Of a DNA stretch of 64,000 bases, positions 25,833 to 33,721 are shown one piece after another; the stretch's first letter is position 1, and the number at the start of each line of letters is the position of its first letter. The translations under genes were made by a program, and so were the position numbers. Below the pieces are notes generated by a model. That model made no database searches, was not told where the DNA came from, and saw nothing but the letters and a program-made list of their open reading frames with translations. Origin of the DNA: Lysobacter firmicutimachus (lineage in GTDB: Bacteria; Pseudomonadota; Gammaproteobacteria; Xanthomonadales; Xanthomonadaceae); NCBI RefSeq assembly GCF_037027445.1, contig NZ_JBANDL010000002.1:62001-126000 (forward strand). Direction: 5' to 3'.

Positions 25833-27566
25833 ATGTCCATGACCTCCGCCCAGGTTGAGAACGAACTCGAATCGGCGCTGCAGCAGCGCGCCGATTACAT
25901 TCCCATTGAAGACCTGCTCCGCGAAACGTCGCCCAGCGGGGACTTATTCCAAGTTGTCCTCCGCGAACTTACGAATCGCAGTATGCGCACGATCGTGGGA
26001 CCTCGTGGTTGCGGCAAGACCCACATGATGCGTTACGCGTGGCTGCAGTGCCGGGATGAAGGGGCGCGGCCCTTTGCTGTGTACGCCTCCTTCAATCGTT
26101 ATTTTCGTTTAGAGCCGTTGCTGTCCAGCCATGCGGGCGCGCTAGAACAGTTCCATTCTTGGGTACTGGCCCGTACGGTCCTCGCACTAGTGGACAGTGG
26201 CCAAGAATGGCAGCCGAAGTTAGAACTTGATGATCTGCTTCAAGAGTTGGTGTCGGTGGATGACCTGCAGGCATTTGTAACGCGTATTGAACGTAGCCAG
26301 CCACTTAACGAGCTCACACAGCGCGTCGCCGATTCCCTGTCTATCGAGGTCGTCCAAAAACTTATCAAGGCAGCACGCGAACGAGCAGGGCGTAAATTTG
26401 CAGTGCTGCTCATGGATGACGCGGCGCTGACCCTGACGCCTGAATACTTGATCGAGTTCTTGGACATCGTGCGCTCGTTGAAGGCTGTCGACTTAGCGCC
26501 GAAAGCCTCGGTTTATCCAGGTACGACAGAGATCAGCCCCAAGTTTCATCAAGGGCAAGACTCAGTTGCGATTCCTGTATGGCTTTGCGTCGAAGATCCT
26601 GGCTACGACGACACCATGGATGGAATAGCCCAGGCACGCGTCCGGGATTTTAACAAGGTGCCGCATGATGTCAGAATCATGCTGCGATTCGCCGCATTTG
26701 GCATTCCGCGCGCGTATCTGACGATGCTCGACGAATTCCAGCGAGGCGACTTCAAGACGCAGCAGCAAGGTGTGAGCCGAATTATTCAGGACCACTTTGA
26801 TGCTCGCATCGCGGAGTTCCGCTCATTGGGTAAGAAGGTGCCCAAGCTGGAATCGCTAGTTACGGCTGGCGAAGCAGTCCTAGAGGGCATAGCGCGTGAA
26901 ATTAAGGCATTTAACGAGAAGCTGGCCGCGCGCCAACAGAAGCAACTCACATACGGCATTGTCGAAGCGGAGCTGACTCCGATAATCGAGCGTATGTTCA
27001 GTTTGCTTGTCGAGGCGGGCCTAACCTATGACAACCGCACGGTAAAACACGGCACGCCAGAGCGCATCTATCGTCGCTTTATTCCCCATACTGCCAATCT
27101 TTTGTTCATCCGTGCACTGGGTGGTGGCGGCCCCGGCGGAAGTTTGAAACAGACAGTTGATGCCATCGCGCTTCGATCCGCCAAGCATCCGATACGCAAG
27201 GGTTTGCAACGAGTGGTTCCCAGTGTGGATCTGGAACACCTCAGCCTATCACTGCCAAAATGCGCGGCGTGCGATACACGACGACTGACCGACAATCAGC
27301 GCTTCTGCCACAACTGCGGCCAGCAGTTAGTAGATGCATCCACCTTCGCACAATGCCTCGATACGCCCATTGGCCAAGTTCCGGGCCTGACTCAGTGGCA
27401 AAGAGAGCAAATCCTGCAGCATTTGCCCATGCTTCGCACATTGCGTGACTTCTTGGCCAAGCAGGATCCGGCAGCTGACTTATTGACAGTCAGGGGGTTC
27501 GGGCGCCGCCGCACTGCTCGAATCGTTGACGTCTTGAACGGTTTCGTTGACGACTATCTCTCTTAG
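25833..27566 (+). CDS. P-loop ATPase with C-terminal zinc ribbon and helix-hairpin-helix
   Basis: The start at 25833 (MSMTSAQVEN) lies one base after the methyltransferase stop; a second ATG at 25839 is possible. The Walker A motif is GPRGCGKT at residues 56-63, and VLLMDDAAL near 200 is in Walker B position. It looks like an ORC/STAND-type sensor ATPase rather than a helicase. A zinc ribbon (CAAC...CHNC) lies near 480-505 and the last 45 residues carry a helix-hairpin-helix-like VRGFGRRRTARIV. These suggest nucleic-acid sensing. As the middle gene of the trio, it probably controls the HEPN protein. Confidence 0.8.
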   Translation: MSMTSAQVENELESALQQRADYIPIEDLLRETSPSGDLFQVVLRELTNRSMRTIVGPRGCGKTHMMRYAWLQCRDEGARPFAVYASFNRYFRLEPLLSSHAGALEQFHSWVLARTVLALVDSGQEWQPKLELDDLLQELVSVDDLQAFVTRIERSQPLNELTQRVADSLSIEVVQKLIKAARERAGRKFAVLLMDDAALTLTPEYLIEFLDIVRSLKAVDLAPKASVYPGTTEISPKFHQGQDSVAIPVWLCVEDPGYDDTMDGIAQARVRDFNKVPHDVRIMLRFAAFGIPRAYLTMLDEFQRGDFKTQQQGVSRIIQDHFDARIAEFRSLGKKVPKLESLVTAGEAVLEGIAREIKAFNEKLAARQQKQLTYGIVEAELTPIIERMFSLLVEAGLTYDNRTVKHGTPERIYRRFIPHTANLLFIRALGGGGPGGSLKQTVDAIALRSAKHPIRKGLQRVVPSVDLEHLSLSLPKCAACDTRRLTDNQRFCHNCGQQLVDASTFAQCLDTPIGQVPGLTQWQREQILQHLPMLRTLRDFLAKQDPAADLLTVRGFGRRRTARIVDVLNGFVDDYLS

Positions 27567-27568
27567 AT

Positions 27569-28483
27569 ATGGCACGCGAGGGCGCCCTTTCTGCAGACTT
27601 CTCCGCTGCCGTTACAGTACGGCAGGTGAAGGCGTCGTTGAATACTGCCGCCCTATTCGATCTCAAGCACGATGATTCTGCGACGTCACCAATCGACCAG
27701 TTCATCGAGAACACGCTTCGTCTCAACAAAATGTGGGTAGGAAACACGGCGACCACAAGCTTGGAACAAGAGCTCGGCATCTTGCTAATCCTAGGATACG
27801 TATCGGCAGTCGAAAGCTTCATGCGAGCACTAATCCGCCGTGTTTTGACTGTAGATCCGTATTCGCAGAGTCAATGCGAGACGTACACCCTGTCTTATGC
27901 CGCGGCCAACCATCATCGCAGCGAGATGCTTCCGGAAGCGTTGCTGGAAGAGCAGATGTTCTCGGGCAAGAAAGGCATCAGGGACGGTCTCCGGAAGTTT
28001 CTTGATTTGGAACTTAAAGAAAATGTCATCGTTGAATTGTTAGAGCAGTACGGTCAAGTGTGCGAACTTCGTCATTGTTGTGTGCATCGTTTTGGTAAGT
28101 TAGGCACGAAGAACGCCGTGGAGCTAGGCCTGGATCGTCACAAAAACTTCTTAGAGAAGCCCATTCGATTGACGACTAGCGACATGGAGTCGATAGCTGA
28201 CTTACTGTTTGTTCTAGTCAAGTCGATTAACAACGAAGTGTTCCGATTTCTACTAGACCGCTCCGTTAAAAGACCAATGAAGGGCGAAACGTCATTAGGG
28301 TTGGGCTGGACTTGGAACAAAGCGCGCGATCGTAAACGGTATCGCGCCTACTATTCGATATTCGCCAGTGAGCGCGATGCATCACCATCACCGTCGGCTG
28401 ATGAACTGTACGAGCGCTTCCGAACTTCGTTTCGCCAGGTAGGTCGGCGAAAGGCTAAGAAGCTCAACGGGGGAAGAGCCTAG
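27569..28483 (+). CDS. HEPN-domain protein, probable RNase effector
   Basis: The 304-residue protein starts two bases after the ATPase stop. An all-helical fold is indicated. Residues 165-175 read ELRHCCVHRF, giving the HEPN catalytic R-x4-H pattern (Arg168, His173); the helix upstream (LILGYVSAVESFMRALIRR) matches the first HEPN helix with its conserved acidic residue. HEPN proteins of this type cleave RNA in defence and toxin systems. The C-terminal 80 residues are basic and of unknown fold. With the methylase and ATPase it makes a plausible three-gene abortive-infection module; the role is inferred. Confidence 0.75.
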   Translation: MAREGALSADFSAAVTVRQVKASLNTAALFDLKHDDSATSPIDQFIENTLRLNKMWVGNTATTSLEQELGILLILGYVSAVESFMRALIRRVLTVDPYSQSQCETYTLSYAAANHHRSEMLPEALLEEQMFSGKKGIRDGLRKFLDLELKENVIVELLEQYGQVCELRHCCVHRFGKLGTKNAVELGLDRHKNFLEKPIRLTTSDMESIADLLFVLVKSINNEVFRFLLDRSVKRPMKGETSLGLGWTWNKARDRKRYRAYYSIFASERDASPSPSADELYERFRTSFRQVGRRKAKKLNGGRA

Positions 28484-28678
28484 CTAGGTTGCGCCGCCTT
28501 TTAGAAATTGGTGCTCACCTTGCTGCAAGGGTACTAAACCGTATGCGCCCTAACCACGACAACGCCCGATAGCAGTTATGTATTGTTCCTTGATGTTTCC
28601 CAGCGTGTAGAGACTGGTTCAAGACAGGAGCGTGGGCGCCTCGATTTAGGCCGGCTATCGTTCTCCGGGACGACTTTC

Positions 28679-28722
28679 CGTGAACCTACCAGTTCGAATC
28701 CGGGAGCCGTGGGCGCGCCAAA
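28679..28722 (+). repeat. Direct repeat with tRNA T-arm character, copy 1
   Basis: A 25-base sequence beginning CGTGAACCTACCAGTTCG is identical to 38285-38309. After it both copies continue with a variable spacer and then GGCGCGCCAA. GTTCGAATCC in a partly paired ACCAG/CCGG context followed by a CCA recalls a tRNA 3' end, the commonest target of integrases. No complete tRNA surrounds either copy. Confidence 0.65.
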
Positions 28723-28759
28723 TACCCCTGTTCGAACCTCTCTATTTCGAGAGCAGCGA

Positions 28760-28790
28760 CCGCCGAAAACGCCTTGTTTTCGGCGGTTTT
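28760..28790 (+). terminator. Intrinsic terminator-like hairpin
   Basis: CCGCCGAAAA (28760-28769) pairs perfectly with TTTTCGGCGG (28777-28786) around a 7-base loop, and TTTT follows directly. It lies 277 bases downstream of the HEPN gene, so it may end that operon, or it may serve DNA since lost. Confidence 0.6.
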
Positions 28791-28936
28791 CGCGTTTTGG
28801 CGTTGGACCAAGGTTGGCGGCGGATCGACCGAAAACGGCCAGATCCCCCCCTCTTTTCTCTCTCTTTTCTCAGGGCGTTGGTTTTTTAGTCCAACACGCA
28901 TGCCGCTTGTCCTTCCAAATCAGTGACTTAGCGCTG

Positions 28937-28961
28937 GACTGAAAAGAGCGGTTTGAGGCGC
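28937..28961. repeat. Direct repeat AAAAGAGCGGTTTGA, copy 1
   Basis: GACT, one variable base, AAAAGAGCGGTTTGA, one variable base and GGCG recur at 39452-39476. Together with the T-arm-like repeat pair this gives two repeats in the same order on both sides of 29-38 kb. Confidence 0.6.
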
Positions 28962-29044
28962 CTTTTGCATTCCCGCAGCCGCTTCAAGCCAACCACGCGG
29001 CCACCGTTTCCTTCGACACCATCTAGCTGCCCCGCTGGGAGTGC

Positions 29045-29491
29045 TTAGCTCACCTCATGGAATAACCTGAGCAGCCCGATCGGCTGTTGCTGCCGGTCTG
29101 ACATCCAGTTGAAGTAGTCCGTTTCTCCTAGGATCTGCCCCTCCGAGAATGCCTCGCTTCCTTGCAAAGCGATTGATTCCATCGCGAATGTGATGGGGTC
29201 ATCCAAGTCCTTTTGCAGCACCAGCTCGTGACCCAGCCCCAGATAGGTGAAGAACTGCTTGTCGCTAGAAAATTCAACCCCTGCTGCCTGTGCTGCGCCG
29301 TCGAAGAAACCGACGATGTAGCCCCGGACCCGTTCGCTCGCGAGGATGACTTCGAAATTATCAACAGACCGGCAGAGAACAAGATTCAGTTCCAACACGG
29401 GGCTCGCGGCCGCAACGACTTGCCTAGCATGGTCAGAGATCCCCCATCCCGACTGTTTTTCCTGAGTTTTTCCCTTCAACCATCCGAACAT
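29045..29491 (-). CDS. Hypothetical cytoplasmic protein, 148 aa
   Basis: The ATG at 29491 (MFGWLKGKTQEKQSGWG) has GGAG seven bases upstream; an in-frame ATG 33 bases earlier is possible. No signal or membrane segment is visible. The central part reads FEVILASERVRGYIVGFFDGAAQAAG, followed by FFTYLGLGHELVLQ; the family is not recognised. The gene stands alone between repeat-rich DNA and the SDR gene. Confidence 0.65.
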   Translation of the reverse strand: MFGWLKGKTQEKQSGWGISDHARQVVAAASPVLELNLVLCRSVDNFEVILASERVRGYIVGFFDGAAQAAGVEFSSDKQFFTYLGLGHELVLQKDLDDPITFAMESIALQGSEAFSEGQILGETDYFNWMSDRQQQPIGLLRLFHEVS

Positions 29492-29812
29492 GCCCGCTCC
29501 AACACTGAACAGACTATTCGGCATAGAACGCGAGCGGTGAGATCGGCAGGCCATTTAACTCGACGGGCACCCAACGAGGGGGCGAGCTAGTCTTCGCCCA
29601 ACGCCCAACCGGCGACCAACGCCCGTTGCAAGAGTTCGGCGCGGGTGCTGATGCCAAGCACTCCGGAATGCCCGGGTTCGCATCGTCTTTACCGAGTTGA
29701 CCGAGATCCTCCGTTCCGCCCCGATCGCCGAGCGCTGCTGCCAGGGACAGACCTGCGGTGAACTTCCATCGCCGTGGCCGCTCGCCAACGGGCGCTACCC
29801 GCGTACGCGATT
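29492..29812. other. Non-coding stretch with possible gene remnant
   Basis: I see no intact gene in about 320 bases. On the minus strand two frames give LGQLGKDDANPGIPECL and then STRAELLQRALVAGWALGED, which look like pieces of one decayed protein, but the family cannot be named with confidence. Confidence 0.4.
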
Positions 29813-30556
29813 TCATCGCGGGCCGGCCAACGCGATGGCGTCGGCGCCTGCAGGGAAATGGAACTGGTCCGTTTCGTCGTGGGCAGCGCGCCAGATCGCG
29901 TCAGCGACATCCAGCGGCTGCGTCGTCGCCTGCGAGTGGGCGAACGCCTCGAAGATCGGACGGGCGAAGTCCGCATAGGTCTGCGGTATCAGGCCGTTCA
30001 TCCGCTCGGCGCCGTTTTCCGCGAAGCGCGTCGCCGGGCCATAGCCGGGTTCGACCAGCTTGACCCGGATGCCAAAGGCGCCGAGTTCGTGCGCCAGTGA
30101 CCCCATGAAACCCTCGACTGCCGTCTTGCTGCCCGTGTAGGCCGCGGCGAGCGGCATGCTGGCCAGCGTGACGCTCGAGGTGACGTTGACGATCGCGCCC
30201 GACCGGTGCGCGCGCATCTGCGGGATGACGGCCTGGGTCACCGCCATGGTGCCGAACGTATTGGTGTCGAAGATCTCGCGCACCGTTTGCATCGGCGTGG
30301 CCTCGAAGGCACCTACTACGCCGATGCCCGCATTGTTGACGAGCACGTCGATCTGGCCCGCCTCCGCGATAGCGCGCCCGATACTGCCGGCGTCGGTGAC
30401 ATCGAGCGCGACTAGCTTGACCCGGTCGGATACGGGCAACAGGCCTGGGTTCGGCCGGCGCATGGTGGCGACGACATTCCATCCGCGATCGTGGAAGTAG
30501 CGGGCGGTTTCGAGGCCGTAGCCGGAGGAACAACCGGTGATCAGTACCGTCTTCAT
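29813..30556 (-). CDS. Short-chain dehydrogenase/reductase (classical SDR)
   Basis: The ATG at 30556 has AAGGAG ten bases upstream. The 247-residue protein starts with the NAD(P)-binding motif ITGCSSGYG (TGxxxGxG, residues 6-13). NNAG follows in VLVNNAGIGVVG, and the catalytic Ser with Tyr-x-x-x-Lys is in YTGSKTAVEG. The Arg after the first strand loop (MRRPN) suggests NADPH use. The substrate is unknown; FabG-like oxidoreductases of this sort act on carbonyl compounds. It is divergent from the AraC gene 97 bases away, the usual arrangement of a regulator and its target. Confidence 0.92.
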   Translation of the reverse strand: MKTVLITGCSSGYGLETARYFHDRGWNVVATMRRPNPGLLPVSDRVKLVALDVTDAGSIGRAIAEAGQIDVLVNNAGIGVVGAFEATPMQTVREIFDTNTFGTMAVTQAVIPQMRAHRSGAIVNVTSSVTLASMPLAAAYTGSKTAVEGFMGSLAHELGAFGIRVKLVEPGYGPATRFAENGAERMNGLIPQTYADFARPIFEAFAHSQATTQPLDVADAIWRAAHDETDQFHFPAGADAIALAGPR

Positions 30557-30653
30557 TGTGGGAACTCCTTGATGGTGGGTGTGGCCACGATAGGGAGTCG
30601 ATTCGAGACTTTCGATGAGGTAGAGTCCATAAAACATTCTCCAGAGTCCGATC

Positions 30654-31574
30654 ATGAGCGACCCCCTTGCCGAGCTGATCGCCCTCCTTCGGCCCAGCAG
30701 GGTCGTCGGGAAGAGCATTTCCGGCGCCGGGCGTTGGGGCGTGAGGTACTCCCCGTTCGGATATCCGGGGTTTTGCGTGGTGACGGATGGGGCCTGCCTG
30801 CTACACGTCGATGGCGTCGATCCGTTGCATCTGCAGGCAGGCGATTTCGTGTTCCTGCCCGCGACGCCGGGATTCGTCCTCTCGGGATTCGAGCCTGTCG
30901 AACCGGAGCCGGTCGATCCCGTCGCCATTGAGGGACAAAGCCTCGAGCTGCGCCATGGTTCCCTCGACGGGGAGCCGGACGTGCGCATGCTTGGCGGCTA
31001 TTTCGTCTTCGACTCGCCCGACACCGCGTTGCTGGTGGCGCTGCTTCCGCCGGTCGTCCATGTCCGCGGCGAGGACCGCCTTGGCGTACTGGTGCGGCTT
31101 CTGCGCGAGGAAGCCCTGCAATCGCGGTTGGGGCGCGACCTCATCCTCACCCGATTGGTCGAAGTGCTGCTCATCGAGGCATTGCGTGCGGCGCCCGGCG
31201 AGACAGCGCCAGCCGGACTGCTGCGCGGCCTGGCCGACGAGCGCCTAGCACTGTCGATCCGGGAGATGCATCGCGACCCGTCGCGTGCATGGACGGTGGA
31301 GCAGTTGGCCAAGTCCGCCGCGCTGTCGCGATCGGCCTACTTCCAGCGCTTCACTCGGGCTGTAGGGATGCCCCCGATGGAATACCTGCTCGCGTGGCGA
31401 ATGGCGATCGCAAAGGACATCCTCGACCGGCAGGACTTGGTGATCGAAAAGGTCGCGGAACACGTGGGCTACTCATCGGCGAGCACCTTCAGCACCGCGT
31501 TTAACCGCTATGTCGGCCGATCGCCGAGCGGCTATGCGCGGGAGAGGCGTCGACTGCGTGCATGCGTCGCTTGA
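30654..31574 (+). CDS. AraC-family regulator with N-terminal cupin
   Basis: The 306-residue protein has an N-terminal cupin sensor (about 10-190, HLQAGDFVFLPATPGF) of the AraC_binding/cupin_6 type. The C-terminal double HTH includes WTVEQLAKSAALSRSAYFQRF and IEKVAEHVGYSSASTFSTAF, ending in GRSPSGYARERR. It probably controls the divergent SDR gene from the shared 97-base interval. The effector cannot be read from the sequence. Confidence 0.92.
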   Translation: MSDPLAELIALLRPSRVVGKSISGAGRWGVRYSPFGYPGFCVVTDGACLLHVDGVDPLHLQAGDFVFLPATPGFVLSGFEPVEPEPVDPVAIEGQSLELRHGSLDGEPDVRMLGGYFVFDSPDTALLVALLPPVVHVRGEDRLGVLVRLLREEALQSRLGRDLILTRLVEVLLIEALRAAPGETAPAGLLRGLADERLALSIREMHRDPSRAWTVEQLAKSAALSRSAYFQRFTRAVGMPPMEYLLAWRMAIAKDILDRQDLVIEKVAEHVGYSSASTFSTAFNRYVGRSPSGYARERRRLRACVA

Positions 31575-31671
31575 TGTCTGCTATGGGTCGAAAGCGGGTA
31601 CTAGCGCCGCCGCCTCGCCGGCGCCGCTCGCCGACCAGCGCTTGGCCAGCGACGCCGGCGACGGCCGCGAT

Positions 31672-31695
31672 GTCTACGAAACCCTGGGCGATTCA
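31672..31695 (+). mobile_element. Solo IS3-type right end
   Basis: GTCTACGAAACCCTGGGCG followed by ATTCA is nearly the exact reverse complement of the end at 33486. The element body would lie to its left, where only about 100 bases of weakly similar DNA remain after the AraC gene. It sits ten bases from the stop of the HAF protein gene. Confidence 0.6.
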
Positions 31696-31704
31696 CGTCT
31701 TGGC

Positions 31705-33147
31705 CTATAAAAGGATCACAAGCCCAGCGATCGCTATAGCGAGCGCATAGAACGACGGCGTTCCCTCATATCCCGACCCTTTCCAGCAGAACCCGTCAGG
31801 GCTTCCGCGCTTATACGAAACGAACCTATGTCCGCCCGCACAGCCGGATACACCCGCTGCAACTTGGGCATTTTTTCTGGGTTCGTGCATAAGAGATTGT
31901 GTCAAGCCGGAACGAGATATCCCAAGCCGATAGGCGTGGCGTTGCCCGGTACTGATAGGACTCGTGCCGACAATCCACTCTCCATTTGGACTGATCGCGA
32001 CGGGGTGGTTGGTTGCCCCGCCGAGCGTTCCAAGATCCTGCATGGAGCCTGTGGCACTCCAATAAAATCCGGCTTGTGCGCCTCGACCGTTCTCAGCAAT
32101 TCCAATGACACCGCCGTTGTTAGCTATCCGTTGTGCGACAACGACGGTGCCGCCAAGATCCCCCAAATCCAATCCATCCTCGGTGGCGGGATCACCGGTG
32201 GGAGCCCAGACGAAGCTCCGATATTTCCCATCAGAAGTAACGAAACGGCCAACTATGGCACCAGCGGAATTAATGGCTGTTGCGATCAACTGCTGGCCGT
32301 TAGCGGACTCGCGGGGCAATCCGTACAACACCGCAGGCGAGCCCCCTGAGGGCGGCCAACGAACAGCCGCTAAGTCGCCGTCAGCGTCCTCGCACGTCCC
32401 TCCCACATATCCATCCCTATTGATGCCGGCTGCAGTGCAATTGGAACCTCCGGAGATTCGCGGGAGTGAAGCAACACTGTAGCCACCCGCGGAATTTGGC
32501 GTCCATTTCACCGCAATGGCGCCGCCGTGGCGAAGTTCGCAATAACCAGTCACCGCTGGCGAAGGCGTGTCTGCGAGCGCAGCGACGTGGCACTCCGCAA
32601 CTGACGAAAGCAACGGAGGCAATAGCCCGGGGACCGGCAGCGACGTCGCCGCCGTCTGTCCGCTTTTCCACAATACAGGATGATCCGTGCCGTCGGGGTC
32701 GGTACTCGTGCCGGCAACTGTGCCGAATGCATTGATGAATTGCGCTTCAGCCCGATCATGTCCGGTGCTGGCATTCAGCAACTGAGGCGCTGTGGAGGGC
32801 AATGATGGGGTGAGCCAGCGGACCGGAAAAGGTTCACCATTGTCGCCCAATTCGCAGTTGCCGGCGATAACACCATTGCCGCTAATGCCAACTGTCGAGC
32901 AAGGACCGTCGACCTCCAGGCCGGGCAGTGCCATTGCCGTAACTCCAGTGACGGCCCAGTAGGTCGGCGCGAAATCCCCATCCGTAGTTCGACATTGGCC
33001 CACAGCCGCCCCTGTGTCATTCACGTCGATAGCGACGCATAAATTTCCTCCAAGCGTGCCTAACTCAGATGAGGCCGCTGAAAAAGGGGCGGACGCGAAA
33101 ACACCCAATGCAACTAGGACTAGGAAGCAATTCGATTCGACCTTCAT
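31705..33147 (-). CDS. Secreted HAF-repeat protein
   Basis: The start at 33147 (MKVESNCFLVLVALG) gives a signal peptide ending near APFSAASS. The mature part contains repeated HAF-type units, for example LGTLGGNLCVAIDVNDTGAAVG, DLGGTVVVAQRIANNGGVIG and LGTLGGATNHPVAISPNGEWIVG, the pattern of an extracellular beta-propeller-like family. The function of HAF proteins is unknown. The last 18 residues (about SFYALAIAIAGLVILL) are hydrophobic, possibly a C-terminal anchor, and were perhaps acquired with the adjoining IS end. The gene lies between two IS3 remnants. Confidence 0.82.
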   Translation of the reverse strand: MKVESNCFLVLVALGVFASAPFSAASSELGTLGGNLCVAIDVNDTGAAVGQCRTTDGDFAPTYWAVTGVTAMALPGLEVDGPCSTVGISGNGVIAGNCELGDNGEPFPVRWLTPSLPSTAPQLLNASTGHDRAEAQFINAFGTVAGTSTDPDGTDHPVLWKSGQTAATSLPVPGLLPPLLSSVAECHVAALADTPSPAVTGYCELRHGGAIAVKWTPNSAGGYSVASLPRISGGSNCTAAGINRDGYVGGTCEDADGDLAAVRWPPSGGSPAVLYGLPRESANGQQLIATAINSAGAIVGRFVTSDGKYRSFVWAPTGDPATEDGLDLGDLGGTVVVAQRIANNGGVIGIAENGRGAQAGFYWSATGSMQDLGTLGGATNHPVAISPNGEWIVGTSPISTGQRHAYRLGISRSGLTQSLMHEPRKNAQVAAGVSGCAGGHRFVSYKRGSPDGFCWKGSGYEGTPSFYALAIAIAGLVILL

Positions 33148-33485
33148 TGGCTGTATCTCCTCCTGTATCGACGCAAGGGGCAGGAGCGCGAAAAGTTGGC
33201 AATACACGGAGCCGCGTCGACGCGGCAGGACAATACGTCCGCGCAATCATGTGCTCTGGGCAGCAAACTATGACGAGACACGAAGAGGCCGCCACAGGGC
33301 GTCGGGACCCACTCAGAACATCAGCGTTCGTGCATTCCTACTGATCGAAGTGGGGCGGCATAAGTGGCGCAGCAGTTGGATGTTATACGCACATGCGCAT
33401 GACACAGTGACATCGATCATTCTTTGATCCTCCCTAACAGAAGCTCACAGGCAATTCCATTTAGCGACCGCCCACCAATGCACTG
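33148..33485. other. Upstream region of the HAF gene
   Basis: About 340 bases without a supported gene. It must contain the HAF gene promoter on the minus strand; I see no clear repeat or operator in it. Confidence 0.4.
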
Positions 33486-33665
33486 CGAATCGCCCAGGTT
33501 TTTGTAGACAGTCGTCAGCCGCTTAGTGCGTGCCGCTTTTCAAACCCTATCGGGGACGGGCCCTCGTTGGAACGATGCCGTCACTCGGGGTTGTGGAGCA
33601 GCTCAACGTAGTCCAACACACTCTGTGCAGCAGTAGTCTGCGTCGGGTACCCGGCAGCGGCGTAG
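33486..33665 (-). mobile_element. IS3-family remnant: left end plus transposase C-terminus
   Basis: The sequence starts CGAATCGCCCAGGTTTTTGT. Reading the minus strand into this end, one frame gives SVLDYVELLHNPE, a stop, RHRSNEGPSPIGFEKRHALSG and a stop. This is the IS3 OrfB C-terminus (normally DYIE..YNP.RRH...G.SPV.FE) with a nonsense mutation. The terminal repeat follows the final stop within about 30 bases, as in intact elements. The rest of the transposase is gone. Confidence 0.75.
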
Positions 33666-33721
33666 CCGCCGCCGGAGTCGCGTATCGGCGCCCGCACCGC
33701 GGCGGCGACACTCCGCCGTCT

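Larger units (their letters stand above)
28484..29044. other. Non-coding island junction
   Basis: This stretch of about 560 bases has no supported gene. It contains the tRNA-T-arm-like direct repeat (28679-28722), a terminator-like hairpin (28760-28790) and a second repeat (28937-28961) shared with position 39452. The pairing of both repeats with positions 38285 and 39452, in the same order, suggests an insertion or duplication boundary. Confidence 0.6.

Noticed and set aside
29581..29690. Possible LuxR-type HTH C-terminus on the minus strand (STRAELLQRALVAG)
   Set aside because: Too short and frameshifted to assign; mentioned only as a remnant.
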